64,000 nucleotides of DNA from DAOUAM01 sp034433305 (GCA_034433305.1 DAOUAM010000065.1:23767-87766); one strand, 5' to 3'. Shown: positions 34,180 to 43,141, counted from the first letter of the stretch. Numbers and translations: made by a program. The notes: generated from the sequence alone by a model not told the origin.

Positions 34180-36159
34180 ATGGCGGTCACAGGCGTGGAG
34201 ATAACCAGGAGGGCGCCCTACGCTGGCGGGCAGTCCTTTGGCAAGGTGGGGGACTACGAGCGCATAGACGGCGTGCTGACCTTCGCCGTGGACCCGGCCA
34301 ACTCGGCTAACCGGCCCATTGTTGACCTGGACCTGGCGCCTCGGGATGCCGATGGGCGCGTGCGCTTCCGGGCGGACTTCACGCTGCTGGCGCCACGCGA
34401 CCCGTCGCGGGGCAGTGGCCGCCTGCTGGTAGACGTGGTAAACCGCGGCCGGCGCCGCGCCGTGGCCACCTTCAATCGCGCGCCCGCCGTCCCTGACACC
34501 TCGCCGGACATCCCGCCTGGCGACGGCTTCCTCTTCCGCCACGGCTACTCAGTCGTCTCCATCGGCTGGCAGTGGGACGTGTACCGCAGTGAGGCGCTGC
34601 TGGGGCTGGAAGCGCCTGTGGCGCCGGTGCGCGGCCAGGTGGCGGTGGAGGTACGCCCCAACATCCTGGAGCGCACGCGGCTGCTGTCCAACCGCGTCCA
34701 CCGGCCCTATCCCGTGGCCGACCTGGAGGACCCCACGGCCATGCTGCTGGTGCGAGACTGGGAGGATGGGCCTGACACGGTCATCCCCCGCAGCCAGTGG
34801 CGCTTCGCCCGCGAGTCGGGCGGCCGCGTGGTGCCCAGCCGCGAGCACGTCTACCTGGAGCCGGGCTTCCAGCCCGGGAAGATTTACTACATCATTTACA
34901 CTGCCGAGGGCGCGCCGGTGGTGGGCATGGGCCTGCTGGCCGTGCGCGACGTGGCCGCCTGGCTGCGCCATCCCTCGGCCAGCAACCCCGTCCGGGACGG
35001 CTTCCAGCGCGCCTACGCCTACGGCGTGTCCCAGACGGGCCGGCTGCTGCGCCACTTCATCTACCTGGGCCTCAACGTGGACGAGGAGGGCCGCCTGGTC
35101 TACGACGGCATCCTGCCCCACGTGGCCGGCGGGCGGCGCGGCGAGTTCAACCACCGCTTCGCCCAGCCGTCCCAGCAGTCGGCGCCCGGCTTCGGCCACC
35201 TGTTCCCCTTCGCCGACAACGAGCTTGCCGACCCCTTCACGGGCCGCAGGGACGGCCTGCTGAAGCGGCTGCGGGAGCTGGGGGCCGTGCCGAGGACTGT
35301 TTACACCAACTCCTCCGCCGAGTACTGGCGGGGCGATGGCTCGCTGACGCACATCGGCCCCACGGGCAGCCGCGACCTGGAGCCAGCGCCCGAGACGCGC
35401 ATCTACCACTTCGCCGGGACGCAGCACGGCCCTGGCTCGGCGCAGCAGGCCTCCAGCGCCGGCCCCGACGGCTCCATCGGGCGCTACCCCTTCAACGTTG
35501 TGGACTACCGGCCCCTGCTGCGGGCGGCCCTGGTCAACCTGGACCGCTGGGCCAGCGAGGGCGTCGAGCCGCCGCCCAGCCGCCACCCCAGGCTGGACGA
35601 CGGCACCGCCGTCACTCGCCGGGAGGTCCTGGACTCCTTCCCCGCCGTGCCGGGCCTGGTGAAGCCCGACCCGGAGCGGCTGTGGGTGCTGCGCCAGGTG
35701 GACCTCGGCCCCGAGGCCGGCCGCGGCATTGGCCGCTACCCGGTGAAGGAGGGCGAGACCTACCCCTGCTTTGTTTCGGCGGTGGACAGCGACGGCAACG
35801 AAGTCGCCGGCATCCGGCTGCCGGACCTGGAGGCGCCGGTGGCGACCCACGCGGGCTGGAACTTGCGCGCCCCCGAGACCGGCGCGCCGGAGCAGATTAT
35901 CCCCATGCAGGGCCTGACCCTGTTCTTCGCACCGACCGCCGAGGCGCGCCGGGCATCGGGCGACCCCAGGCCATCCATCGAGGAGCGCTACCCGGGCCGC
36001 GAGGCGTACCTGGAGCGCGTGCGCCAGGTGGCCCGCCGCCTGGCCGAGCAGCGCTACCTGCTGGAGGAGGACATAGACATCGTGGTGGCCGCCTGCGCCG
36101 AGCGCTACGACGCCGCCACCGCCGCCGTCCGTGGGGCTGCTCGCGCGGCGCCGCGGTAG
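34180..36159 (+). CDS. alpha/beta hydrolase domain-containing protein (PF20091-like)
   Basis: A 659-residue protein of the large alpha/beta-hydrolase-domain family typified by N-terminal VEITRRAPYAGGQSFGKVGDYERIDG and LLVDVVNRGRR. The probable nucleophile elbow is AYGVSQTGRLLRHF (about residue 285), with Ser in GxSQxG. HVAGGRRGEFNHRF and the YHFAGTQHG segment are typical of the family and probably carry other catalytic residues. The family is poorly characterised, with esterase-like activity assumed. No signal peptide is visible, so it is likely cytoplasmic. ATG 34180 follows AGGAGGG at good spacing. It may share function with the dienelactone hydrolase gene 220 bases downstream, though a repeat element separates them. 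Confidence 0.85.
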   Translation: MAVTGVEITRRAPYAGGQSFGKVGDYERIDGVLTFAVDPANSANRPIVDLDLAPRDADGRVRFRADFTLLAPRDPSRGSGRLLVDVVNRGRRRAVATFNRAPAVPDTSPDIPPGDGFLFRHGYSVVSIGWQWDVYRSEALLGLEAPVAPVRGQVAVEVRPNILERTRLLSNRVHRPYPVADLEDPTAMLLVRDWEDGPDTVIPRSQWRFARESGGRVVPSREHVYLEPGFQPGKIYYIIYTAEGAPVVGMGLLAVRDVAAWLRHPSASNPVRDGFQRAYAYGVSQTGRLLRHFIYLGLNVDEEGRLVYDGILPHVAGGRRGEFNHRFAQPSQQSAPGFGHLFPFADNELADPFTGRRDGLLKRLRELGAVPRTVYTNSSAEYWRGDGSLTHIGPTGSRDLEPAPETRIYHFAGTQHGPGSAQQASSAGPDGSIGRYPFNVVDYRPLLRAALVNLDRWASEGVEPPPSRHPRLDDGTAVTRREVLDSFPAVPGLVKPDPERLWVLRQVDLGPEAGRGIGRYPVKEGETYPCFVSAVDSDGNEVAGIRLPDLEAPVATHAGWNLRAPETGAPEQIIPMQGLTLFFAPTAEARRASGDPRPSIEERYPGREAYLERVRQVARRLAEQRYLLEEDIDIVVAACAERYDAATAAVRGAARAAPR

Positions 36160-36167
36160 GTCGTTGA

Positions 36168-36256
36168 CCTCACCCCCGTTGCCCCCTCTCTGGCTCTCCC
36201 CCGGAGGGGGCGAGGACCCTCCCTGCCCCCTGTGGGGGAAGGCCAGGAAGGGGGCC
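36168..36256. repeat. family-A hairpin repeat (copy 3)
   Basis: It begins with the gacctcaccccc boundary (36168) and continues as gccccctctctggctctcccccggaggggg...gggggaaggccaggaagggggcc, ending at 36256. It lies between two co-directional genes and could act as a weak terminator or RNA stabiliser. Confidence 0.75.
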
Positions 36257-36377
36257 AGCCGCGGCCGCCCGGCCCATTTGCCTGCCCCCGGTTGCATCTG
36301 GCGGCGGGCTGGTCTATCCTAAGTCACACACTTTGCTGCCATCGGGCAAGTCTGGAGCGACGAAGGGAGGTATTACC

Positions 36378-37142
36378 ATGGCCTACGAGGGAATGCTGGC
36401 GGAAACGGTTACCATTCGCGGCCACAATAACGACGAAATCCTGGCGTACCTCGCCCGGCCACTGGGGCCAGGGCCGTTCCCGGGCGTCGTGCTTATCCAC
36501 CACGCGCCCGGCTGGGACGAGTGGTACCGGGAGACGACGCGGCGGTTCGCCCACCATGGCTACATCGCCATCTCCCCCAACCTCTACCAGCGCGAGGGCA
36601 CCGGCTCCCCTGAGGACGTGGCGGCCAAGGTCCGGGCGGCCGGCGGCGTCCCCGACGACCAGGTGGTCGGCGACGTGGCAGGGGCGATGCGCTACCTGCG
36701 GTCGCAGCCCTACTCCAATGGCAAGGTCGCCGTCTTCGGCACCTGCTCCGGCGGGCGGCACACCTTCCTGGTGGCCTGCCGCACGAAGGGCGTGGACGCC
36801 GCCATAGACTGCTGGGGCGGCCGCGTGGTCATGTCCAGGGAGGAGCTGAACCCCAAGCAGCCGGTGGCCCCCATAGACTACACCAGGGACCTGTCCTGCC
36901 CGCTGCTGGGCCTCTTCGGCGAGGAGGACCGCAGCCCGTCGCCCGAGCAGGTGGCCCAGCATGAGCAGGAGCTGAAGAAGCACGGCAAGGACTACGAGTT
37001 CCACATGTACCCCAAGGCCGGCCACGGTTTCTTCTACTACGACAGGCCCAACTACAGGGTCGAGCAGGCCCTGGACGGCTGGAAGAAGGTATGGGCCTTC
37101 CTGGAGAAGCACCTGGGCGCGCCGGCCAGGGCAGGAGCGTAA
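36378..37142 (+). CDS. dienelactone hydrolase family protein
   Basis: A 254-residue alpha/beta hydrolase of the dienelactone hydrolase family, soluble and cytoplasmic. The nucleophile is Cys in FGTCSGGRHTF (about residue 126). The acid is Asp in GEEDRSPSPE and the base is His in KAGHGFFYYDRP, giving the Cys-Asp-His triad that defines DLH. True DLH acts in chloro-aromatic breakdown, but most family members, including this stand-alone one, have unassigned ester or lactone substrates. ATG 36378 has GGGAGG 8 bases upstream; the frame is open to 36333 without support. It is followed after 3 bases by a DUF6295 gene, so the two form one operon. Confidence 0.92.
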   Translation: MAYEGMLAETVTIRGHNNDEILAYLARPLGPGPFPGVVLIHHAPGWDEWYRETTRRFAHHGYIAISPNLYQREGTGSPEDVAAKVRAAGGVPDDQVVGDVAGAMRYLRSQPYSNGKVAVFGTCSGGRHTFLVACRTKGVDAAIDCWGGRVVMSREELNPKQPVAPIDYTRDLSCPLLGLFGEEDRSPSPEQVAQHEQELKKHGKDYEFHMYPKAGHGFFYYDRPNYRVEQALDGWKKVWAFLEKHLGAPARAGA

Positions 37143-37145
37143 GCC

Positions 37146-37421
37146 ATGTGCACCTGGATAGTGAGAAAGGCAGCAATAGAGGGCAGCGGCAAGGGCGCCC
37201 AGGGCTGGTTCCCGGTGACCCAGGCCAACGTGAGCTTTGACCATCCATCCAACGCCTTCCTGGAGCACGCCGTTAACATAGACTTCGTGAACGAGTCCCT
37301 GGGCGTCAGCGCGAGGGTGGCGGTGGAGCTCAGCCCCGAGTCGGCCCGCGCCCTGGTGCAGGCCATCCTGGCCGCCCTGGAGGACGGCGAGGCCCAGCAC
37401 GTCGTCGCCCGCAGCGCGTAG
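37146..37421 (+). CDS. DUF6295 family small protein
   Basis: A 91-residue protein whose start MCTWIVRKAAIEGSGKGAQG followed by WFPVTQANVSFDHP is characteristic of DUF6295. It has a predicted single alpha/beta domain with no signal peptide or membrane segment. The start overlaps the region right behind the dienelactone hydrolase stop (3-base gap), and the ribosome site GGAG lies inside that gene. The pairing suggests a joint role, for example as a substrate-binding or stabilising partner. No function is known for the family. Confidence 0.85.
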   Translation: MCTWIVRKAAIEGSGKGAQGWFPVTQANVSFDHPSNAFLEHAVNIDFVNESLGVSARVAVELSPESARALVQAILAALEDGEAQHVVARSA

Positions 37422-37433
37422 GGGGCCAGCCGC

Positions 37434-37555
37434 CAGCCTCCTCTCTAGCTCTCCCCCAAAGGGGGCGAGGACCCTCCCTGCCCCCTCTGGGGGAAGGCCA
37501 GGAAGGGGGCCGAGCCAGCGCCTGCCCCGAGCCTGTAGAGGGGAAGGGGGCCCCA
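37434..37555. repeat. family-A hairpin repeat (copy 4) plus family-B fragment
   Basis: 37434-37511 has the family-A layout (ctcctctctagctctcccccaaaggggg...gggggaaggccaggaagggggc). A family-B tail, gccccgagcctgtagaggggaaggggg, follows to about 37550. The remaining 95 bases before the DUF1800 gene presumably hold its promoter; I cannot define it. Confidence 0.7.
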
Positions 37556-37649
37556 TGAAGCAAGTACACCACACATTGACACGCCTGCGTTGCACTAATT
37601 ACCCTATCCCTGTGATGGTGTACTGCCGCAAGGATGAAGGAGGATGCCC

Positions 37650-39080
37650 ATGACGACAGTGAAAGCAAGAGAGGACCTGGCCCTGATGGCCCATCTCCTC
37701 CGGCGCGCCGGCTTCGGCGCCACGCGGGAGGAGCTGGAGCGCTGCCTGGCCAGGGGCTATGAGGCCACCGTGGAGGACCTGCTCAGCGCCAGCCAGCCCG
37801 AGGAGGTGCCCGACGACCTCATACGCCGCTACCATGTGGACCAGTCGGACCTGCGCAGCCGCGTCAGTGCCGGCGCTTACTGGGTCTACCGCATGGCCAC
37901 CACCCCTAACCCCCTGCGGGAGAAGATGGCCCTCTTCTGGCACAGGGTCTTCGCTACCGGGACTACCAAGCTCATCCAGGCCAAGGTTATGGTGTCCCAG
38001 GTAGGCATGTTCCGCAGGTACGGCATGGGCAGCTTCCGGGAGCTGCTGGTCCAGTTGTCCAGGGACCCGGCCATGATCATGTGGCTGGACAACCAGGACA
38101 ACCACAGCGGCGCCATCAACGAGAACTATGGCCGGGAGATACTGGAGCTGTTCTCCATGGGCGTCGGCAACTACACCGAGGACGACATCAAGGAGTGCTC
38201 CCGCGCCTTCACCGGCTGGACCATCGCCAACCCCGACTACATGGCTATCAAGATGCGGAACAACACGGCGCGGCCCTACGGCTACATCGCCTGGCAGTTC
38301 CGCTACGACGAGGCCGACCACGATGACGGCGTGAAGCGGTTCCTGGGCGAGACCGGCCGCTTCAACGGCGAGGACGTCATTGACATCATCTGCAAGCAGC
38401 CGGCCACGGCCCGCTTCATCGCCCGGCACCTGTACCACTTCTTCGTGGCCGACGAGGTGCCCGTGCCCAAGTGGCCCTACACGCCGCCGCGCGACCCCGA
38501 GGCCATCCAGGCCATGTCCGACGCCTACTTCCAGTCGGGCTACGACATCACCGCCATGCTGCGGGCCATGTTCAACTCCGACTTCTTCAAGTCGGCCCGC
38601 TTCGCCCGCATCAAGAGCCCGGCGGAGTACGTGGTAGGCGTCCTGCGGCTGGCCGGCGGCCTGGAGATACCCAGCATGGAGACCTACAGCGCCGCCAAGG
38701 TCTGCGGCTACATGGGGCAGGACCTCCTGGCCCCGCCCAGCGTCGAGGGCTGGCAGGGCGGCATGGACTGGGTCAACACCGGCGCCTACGTCCAGCGCAT
38801 CAACTTCGCCAGCAAGGTGCTGGGCGATGCCAGCAGGCCCGGCGTCCGGGCCATGGTGGACCGCATCAAGGCCCAGGCCAACGGCGGCACTATCTCGCCC
38901 GAGCGGCTGGTGGACCTCTGCCTGGACCTGGTAGGCCCCATAGAAGTGGCCGAGGAGACCCGCAAGGCGCTGGTGGACTACGCCCGCAAGAGCGGCGACC
39001 TCTCGTCCGCCGACCTGGAAAAGCGGGCCATCGCCATGCTGCAACTGGTCGTCACCACCCAGGAGTACCAGCTCGCGTAG
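37650..39080 (+). CDS. DUF1800 family protein
   Basis: A 476-residue protein of the DUF1800 family. Landmarks are HLLRRAGFGATREELE at the N-terminus, RMATTPNPLREKMALFWHRVFATGT, DNQDNHSGAINENYGREILELFSMGVGNYTE (residues about 150-180), TGWTI, and the C-terminal GWQGGMDWVNTGAYVQR. DUF1800 genes are usually paired with DUF1501 genes, as here, and the pair is thought to act at the cell surface or periplasm. This protein has no obvious signal peptide. ATG 37650 is chosen over 37644 because AAGGAGG ends right at 37643. It heads a three-gene operon with the NHL-repeat and DUF1501 genes (gaps 21 and 35 bases). Confidence 0.9.
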   Translation: MTTVKAREDLALMAHLLRRAGFGATREELERCLARGYEATVEDLLSASQPEEVPDDLIRRYHVDQSDLRSRVSAGAYWVYRMATTPNPLREKMALFWHRVFATGTTKLIQAKVMVSQVGMFRRYGMGSFRELLVQLSRDPAMIMWLDNQDNHSGAINENYGREILELFSMGVGNYTEDDIKECSRAFTGWTIANPDYMAIKMRNNTARPYGYIAWQFRYDEADHDDGVKRFLGETGRFNGEDVIDIICKQPATARFIARHLYHFFVADEVPVPKWPYTPPRDPEAIQAMSDAYFQSGYDITAMLRAMFNSDFFKSARFARIKSPAEYVVGVLRLAGGLEIPSMETYSAAKVCGYMGQDLLAPPSVEGWQGGMDWVNTGAYVQRINFASKVLGDASRPGVRAMVDRIKAQANGGTISPERLVDLCLDLVGPIEVAEETRKALVDYARKSGDLSSADLEKRAIAMLQLVVTTQEYQLA

Positions 39081-39101
39081 CCGGCTGAAAGGAGAGGCAA
39101 G

Positions 39102-40121
39102 ATGCCAGGAAGGACAGCGACCAGGAAGCTGGCGCTCAGGTACCTGGACACGGTGGGCTTCATCGCCGACCAGGGCGGCAGGGGCTTCCACCTGCCCACG
39201 GCCATCGCCATAAGCAGCGAGGGCAAAATCTACGTGGCCAACCGCAGCAGCACCGAGGCCACCCGCTGCGTCGGGGTGGGCATCGTCACCCTGGACCACC
39301 AGTACTTCGGCCACTTCGCCAGCTACGGCTCCGGCGATGGCCAGTTCATCTGGCCTACCTCCATGGCCTTCGACAGCCAGGACCGCCTCTACCTGGCCGA
39401 CGAGTACACCCACCGCATTAACATCTACGACAAGGCGGGCAAGTTCCTGTCCAGGTGGGGCGTGCACGGCAGCGGCGACGGCCAGCTTGACGCGCCCTCG
39501 GGCCTGGCCTTCGACAGGGAGGACAACCTGTACGTGGTGGACCACCGCAACCACCGCATCCAGAAGTTCACCAGGGACGGCAAGTTCCTGATGAAGTTCG
39601 GCAGCCACGGCTCCGGCCCCGGCCAGCTCAACCTGCCCTGGGGCATCGCCGTCGGCCACGACGGCAACGTGTACGTGGCCGACTGGCGCAACGACCGCAT
39701 CCAGAAGTTCTCGCCCGACGGCCGGTCCCTGGCCAGCTTCGGCAGGAGCGGCCGCGGCGATGGCGAGTTCCACAGGCCGTCAGGCGTCGCGGTGGACAGG
39801 GAGGGCTACATCTACGTGGCCGACTGGGGCAACCAGCGGGTGCAGGTGCTCGGCCCCGACGGCAGCTTCCAGCTCAAGCTGCGCGGCCAGGCTACCCTGT
39901 CCCCCTGGGCCAGGGAGTACCTGGAGGCCAACGCCGACGAGCTGGCGGCCAGGGCCAAGTACGTCCCGGTCATCCAGCTTGACACCGACGACCCCCACGA
40001 GGTCTCGGCCCGGACCGAGTCCTACTTCTGGGACCCCGTGGCGGTGGTGCTGGACAGGCAGGAGAGGCTCTACGTGCTGGAGGTCAACCGGCACAGGTTC
40101 CAGGTCTATCAGAAAGCCTAG
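39102..40121 (+). CDS. NHL-repeat beta-propeller protein
   Basis: A 339-residue six-bladed-type beta-propeller. NHL repeats are regular: FIWPTSMAFDSQDRLYLADEYTHRI, LDAPSGLAFDREDNLYVVDHRNHRI, LNLPWGIAVGHDGNVYVADWRNDRI and FHRPSGVAVDREGYIYVADWGNQRV, each linked by an FGSHGSGPGQ-like loop. It probably serves as a protein or ligand binding scaffold. No signal peptide is evident. It is sandwiched between the DUF1800 and DUF1501 genes in one operon, which suggests that the propeller is the partner or substrate recognition part of that pair. Confidence 0.9.
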   Translation: MPGRTATRKLALRYLDTVGFIADQGGRGFHLPTAIAISSEGKIYVANRSSTEATRCVGVGIVTLDHQYFGHFASYGSGDGQFIWPTSMAFDSQDRLYLADEYTHRINIYDKAGKFLSRWGVHGSGDGQLDAPSGLAFDREDNLYVVDHRNHRIQKFTRDGKFLMKFGSHGSGPGQLNLPWGIAVGHDGNVYVADWRNDRIQKFSPDGRSLASFGRSGRGDGEFHRPSGVAVDREGYIYVADWGNQRVQVLGPDGSFQLKLRGQATLSPWAREYLEANADELAARAKYVPVIQLDTDDPHEVSARTESYFWDPVAVVLDRQERLYVLEVNRHRFQVYQKA

Positions 40122-40156
40122 CGCGCAGGGCAGGCATATCAGGAGGCAGAGCAGCT

Positions 40157-41287
40157 ATGGGGAATAGCAATCGGAACGTTCTGGTAGTGGTGCAACTCTC
40201 CGGCGGCAACGACTACCTCAACTGCGTGGTGCCCTACAACGACCCACGGTACGTTGACAACCGCCCCCACATCCGCATCCCGTCGGACAGGGTGGTGCCG
40301 CTGGACGAGGGCTACGGCCTGAACCCCGGCATGGGCCCCATCAAGGAGCTATACGACCAGGGCAAGGTAGCCATCGTCCACGGCGTGGGCTACCCCAACC
40401 CCAACCGCTCCCACTTCCGCTCCATGGACATCTGGCACACCGCCGAGCCGCGCACCGTGGCGGACCAGGGCTGGCTGGGCCAGGCCATCAAGCAGATGGA
40501 CCCCAGGGGCGAGAACGTGGTCACGGCGGTCAACTTCGGCCAGGGACTTCCCAGGGCGCTGGTGGCCCCCGGCGCGCCCGTGGCCTCGGTGACCGACCTG
40601 GAGAGCTACGGGCTGCTCACCGGCATGTCCGCCGAGCAGCAGCGGGCCATGGCCCTGGAGACCTTCATGAGCATGTACAGCCAGGCCATCGGCCGCGGGC
40701 CGGTCATGGACTACCTGAGCAAGACCGGCCTGGACGCCCTCAAGGGCGCCGACATCCTGCGGGAGGCCGCCCGGAAGTACTCTTCCTCCGTGGAGTACGC
40801 CGCCAACTCCTTCGCCCAGAGCATGAAGGGCGTGGCCCAGGTGCTGCTGGCCGACATTGGCACCAGGGTATGCTACACCCAGCACGGCAGCTTCGACACC
40901 CACACCAACGAGCTGGCCGTCCAGGAGAAGCTCTGGCGGGAGATCTCCGCCGCCGTGTACGACCTCTACTCGGACCTCAAGGAGCACCACGCCAGCGACA
41001 ACGTGCTGGTGTTCATGTTCTCTGAGTTCGGCCGGCGGGTGAAGGACAACGGCACGGGCACCGACCACGGCTCCGGTGGCGTGGCCTTCCTCATCGGCGA
41101 CAGGGTGAAGGGCGGTCACTACAGCGAGTACCCGTCCCTGGACGCCGACAAGCTGGTGGAGGGCGACCTGGCCTTCAACCTGGACTTCCGTGGCGTGTAC
41201 TCGGAGATACTGGAGGACTGGCTGGACCTGGACTCCAGGCCCATCGTCAAGGGCACCTACGAGAAGGTCCACTGCCTGGCCTCCTAG
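40157..41287 (+). CDS. DUF1501 family protein (sulfatase/phosphatase-like fold)
   Basis: A 376-residue protein of the DUF1501 family: VLVVVQLSGGNDYLNCVVPYND at the N-terminus, RSHFRSMDIWHTAEP, and the C-terminal MFSEFGRRVKDNGTGTDHGSGGVAFLIG. The last stretch carries Glu, Arg, Asp and His in an alkaline-phosphatase-superfamily metal-site arrangement. No twin-arginine signal, common in the family, is visible at the start. It is the last gene of the DUF1800-NHL-DUF1501 operon and ends 46 bases before a strong hairpin terminator. Enzymatic activity is not known for the family. Confidence 0.9.
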   Translation: MGNSNRNVLVVVQLSGGNDYLNCVVPYNDPRYVDNRPHIRIPSDRVVPLDEGYGLNPGMGPIKELYDQGKVAIVHGVGYPNPNRSHFRSMDIWHTAEPRTVADQGWLGQAIKQMDPRGENVVTAVNFGQGLPRALVAPGAPVASVTDLESYGLLTGMSAEQQRAMALETFMSMYSQAIGRGPVMDYLSKTGLDALKGADILREAARKYSSSVEYAANSFAQSMKGVAQVLLADIGTRVCYTQHGSFDTHTNELAVQEKLWREISAAVYDLYSDLKEHHASDNVLVFMFSEFGRRVKDNGTGTDHGSGGVAFLIGDRVKGGHYSEYPSLDADKLVEGDLAFNLDFRGVYSEILEDWLDLDSRPIVKGTYEKVHCLAS

Positions 41288-41333
41288 AGTCTGCGGCGGC
41301 CCTTTTGCCCCTGGGCTGCTCACAAGCCCAAAA

Positions 41334-41365
41334 AGAGGAGCGGCGGTCAGTCCCGCCGCTCCTCT
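41334..41365. terminator. bidirectional hairpin terminator
   Basis: AGAGGAGCGGCGG (41334-41346) and CCGCCGCTCCTCT (41353-41365) form a perfect 13-bp stem with a 6-base loop. An A-run (41330-41334) precedes it, giving a T-run for minus-strand transcripts. It lies between convergent stops at 41287 and 41410. Confidence 0.85.
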
Positions 41366-41409
41366 GCTGTTCCGGGTGTCCCTGGCCGTGCCTGGTGGGC
41401 CGGGCGCGG

Positions 41410-42345
41410 TCAGTGCCTGGGCACCTGCACCACCTGGTACTCGACGTCAGGGCCGGGCGGGACGTCGAACCGCGCGTTGACCGCGTACAGCGAGTCGCCA
41501 AACTCCGCTATGGTGGTCGGGATGCGGAAGTCCGGGTCGGTGATGTGCCGGACGACTGAGCCAGACTCCAGCTTGCTGTCCAGCTCCACGACAGCTATGC
41601 GGTTGAGGATGTTCTGGACCACGTAGAGCGTCTTGCCGTCCAGCAGAATGCCATCGCCACTGGCCACGTTGTCCCCGCCCAGGTCAATCAGGGAGGCGCT
41701 GCCAGTACCAGGGTCAACGGTGTAAAGCGCCCCCTGGCTGCTGTTGACTATGACCAGGGTCTTTCCATCGGGCGTTGCGTCAATGCCGTTGGCATTGAAC
41801 CCCGGCACCGGCACGAAGTCGCCGCCCAGGGGAAGCTCCTCAACGGCGTCCGGGCTGGGCAGGGCGCCGTTGGGCGCAAGGGGCAGCCTGTACAGCACGT
41901 GCCTGAAGGAGTCGGTGAAGTAGGCCGCGGTGCGGGTCACCACCACGTCATTGACAAAGGTGCCGGGGGGAGTCGTGAGCTGAAAGACGCCGACGGTCTC
42001 GCCGGTGGAGGTATCGTGCACGTAGGCGGAGCCGGTCGGGCCGCCGGCCACGAACAGGTAGCCGGTGCGAGAGTCGAAGTCCACGCCCACGGCTACTCGC
42101 CCCGGCTGTGGTGGCACCAGGATGTCACCCTCGCCGGTGCGCAGGTCCCCCTTGAAGATGGCGCCTTCGGCCAGCGACCCCACGAAGAACTCAGTGCCAT
42201 TGCCGGAGGCGATGCCCTCGGGCTGGAAGCCATTGGGCAGCGGGACCACTGGTGGGAACGGCCCCTGTCCATTGGCCACTGCCGCGGCCACCTGGCCCAT
42301 GGCCAGCGCCAGTACCGCTATGGCTACTGCTATGGCTGCTCTCAT
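41410..42345 (-). CDS. secreted SMP-30/gluconolactonase-like beta-propeller protein
   Basis: A 311-residue exported protein. The N-terminus MRAAIAVAIAVLALAMGQVAAAVANG is a Sec signal peptide with cleavage likely after AVA. The mature part is a propeller of SMP-30/PQQ-like repeats (GFQPEGIASGNGTEFFVGSL, GVDFDSRTGYLFVAGG, ANGIDATPDGKTLVIVN, SGDGILLDGKTLYVVQN). The pattern matches secreted superoxide-dismutase-like or gluconolactonase-like propellers found in soil bacteria; no catalytic role can be assigned. ATG 42345 has GGAGGAGG upstream, and the open frame beyond it is non-coding-like. Confidence 0.87.
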   Translation of the reverse strand: MRAAIAVAIAVLALAMGQVAAAVANGQGPFPPVVPLPNGFQPEGIASGNGTEFFVGSLAEGAIFKGDLRTGEGDILVPPQPGRVAVGVDFDSRTGYLFVAGGPTGSAYVHDTSTGETVGVFQLTTPPGTFVNDVVVTRTAAYFTDSFRHVLYRLPLAPNGALPSPDAVEELPLGGDFVPVPGFNANGIDATPDGKTLVIVNSSQGALYTVDPGTGSASLIDLGGDNVASGDGILLDGKTLYVVQNILNRIAVVELDSKLESGSVVRHITDPDFRIPTTIAEFGDSLYAVNARFDVPPGPDVEYQVVQVPRH

Positions 42346-42536
42346 GTACCGTCCTCCTCCGGAATTTATGCTGGGCGCTCTGCCCTCTATATACCATACG
42401 TTCCGGGGGCGGACATGGTCTGATGGAATGTCAGCCTCTCGGCGGAGAGGCCAGGCCATGTTCCTCATCTTTCGCCACACCGTGCACACCCGGGCGAGGT
42501 GCGCCGGCGCCCACCAGCAGCACTCAGGGCAGGAAG

Positions 42537-42956
42537 CTAGCTGGCCGGCCGGGACACCTGCGCCGTGCAGAAGGCGCAGCGCCGCGCCTCCAGGGGTATG
42601 GTGCTCAGGCACTCAGGACACTTCATGGTCGTCGGGTCTGCCGGCGGCTGGCGCCGTGAGCGGGCGATGAGCATGTTCACCGGCTTGACCACAAAGAAGA
42701 ACACGGCGGCTGCTATCACCAGGAAGGATATGACAGCGTTAATGAAGTGCCCGTACCTGAATAAACTATTATTGATGGTGAAGGTCAGAGTCGAAAAATC
42801 TGGCTGCGTGAATATGGCCGCGATCAGCGGCGTCAGCAGGTCCTGGACCAGCGCCGTTACCACAGCGCCGAAGGCCGCACCAATGACGACGGCCACCGCC
42901 AGGTCAACCACATTGCCCCGTAACAGGAACTGCCGGAACTCCCGGGCTATTCCCAT
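42537..42956 (-). CDS. mscL: large-conductance mechanosensitive channel with zinc-ribbon tail
   Basis: A 139-residue inner-membrane channel that opens under membrane tension to release solutes in hypo-osmotic shock. TM1 is NVVDLAVAVVIGAAFGAVVTALVQDLLTPLI with the family's pore-lining GAAFGAVV. TM2 is INAVISFLVIAAAVFFFVVKPVN. The end is unusual: after the cytoplasmic helix comes CPECLSTIPLEARRCAFC, a four-cysteine zinc ribbon that most MscL lack. ATG 42956 is chosen because GGAGGCG sits upstream and MGIAREFRQFLLRGNV is the canonical N-terminus. Confidence 0.95.
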   Translation of the reverse strand: MGIAREFRQFLLRGNVVDLAVAVVIGAAFGAVVTALVQDLLTPLIAAIFTQPDFSTLTFTINNSLFRYGHFINAVISFLVIAAAVFFFVVKPVNMLIARSRRQPPADPTTMKCPECLSTIPLEARRCAFCTAQVSRPAS

Positions 42957-43095
42957 GGTCGCCTCCTTGTGCGTGAAGTTGCGACGATTATAGCTGCGGG
43001 GCGACAACGAGACAACTGGGTGAAGGGGACTGCTCTAGAAAGAAAGCGCACCATAGCTTCCAGACTCTCCTATGCACCAGGTGGACGAGTCCTTG

Positions 43096-43141
43096 TATAA
43101 TCTTGGTAGCCAGCAGTCTTGATACATACTGATGCATCAAG
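43096..43141 (+). promoter_or_regulatory. TATAAT promoter element and downstream palindrome before the R-M genes
   Basis: A consensus -10 TATAAT lies at 43096-43101 in the AT-richer gap 43008-43210. At 43118-43141 CTTGATACAT-ACTG-ATGCATCAAG is a palindrome with one mismatch, just downstream of the -10. This is a typical operator position for repressing restriction genes. The methylase starts at 43211. The rest of the gap shows no gene. Confidence 0.5.
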
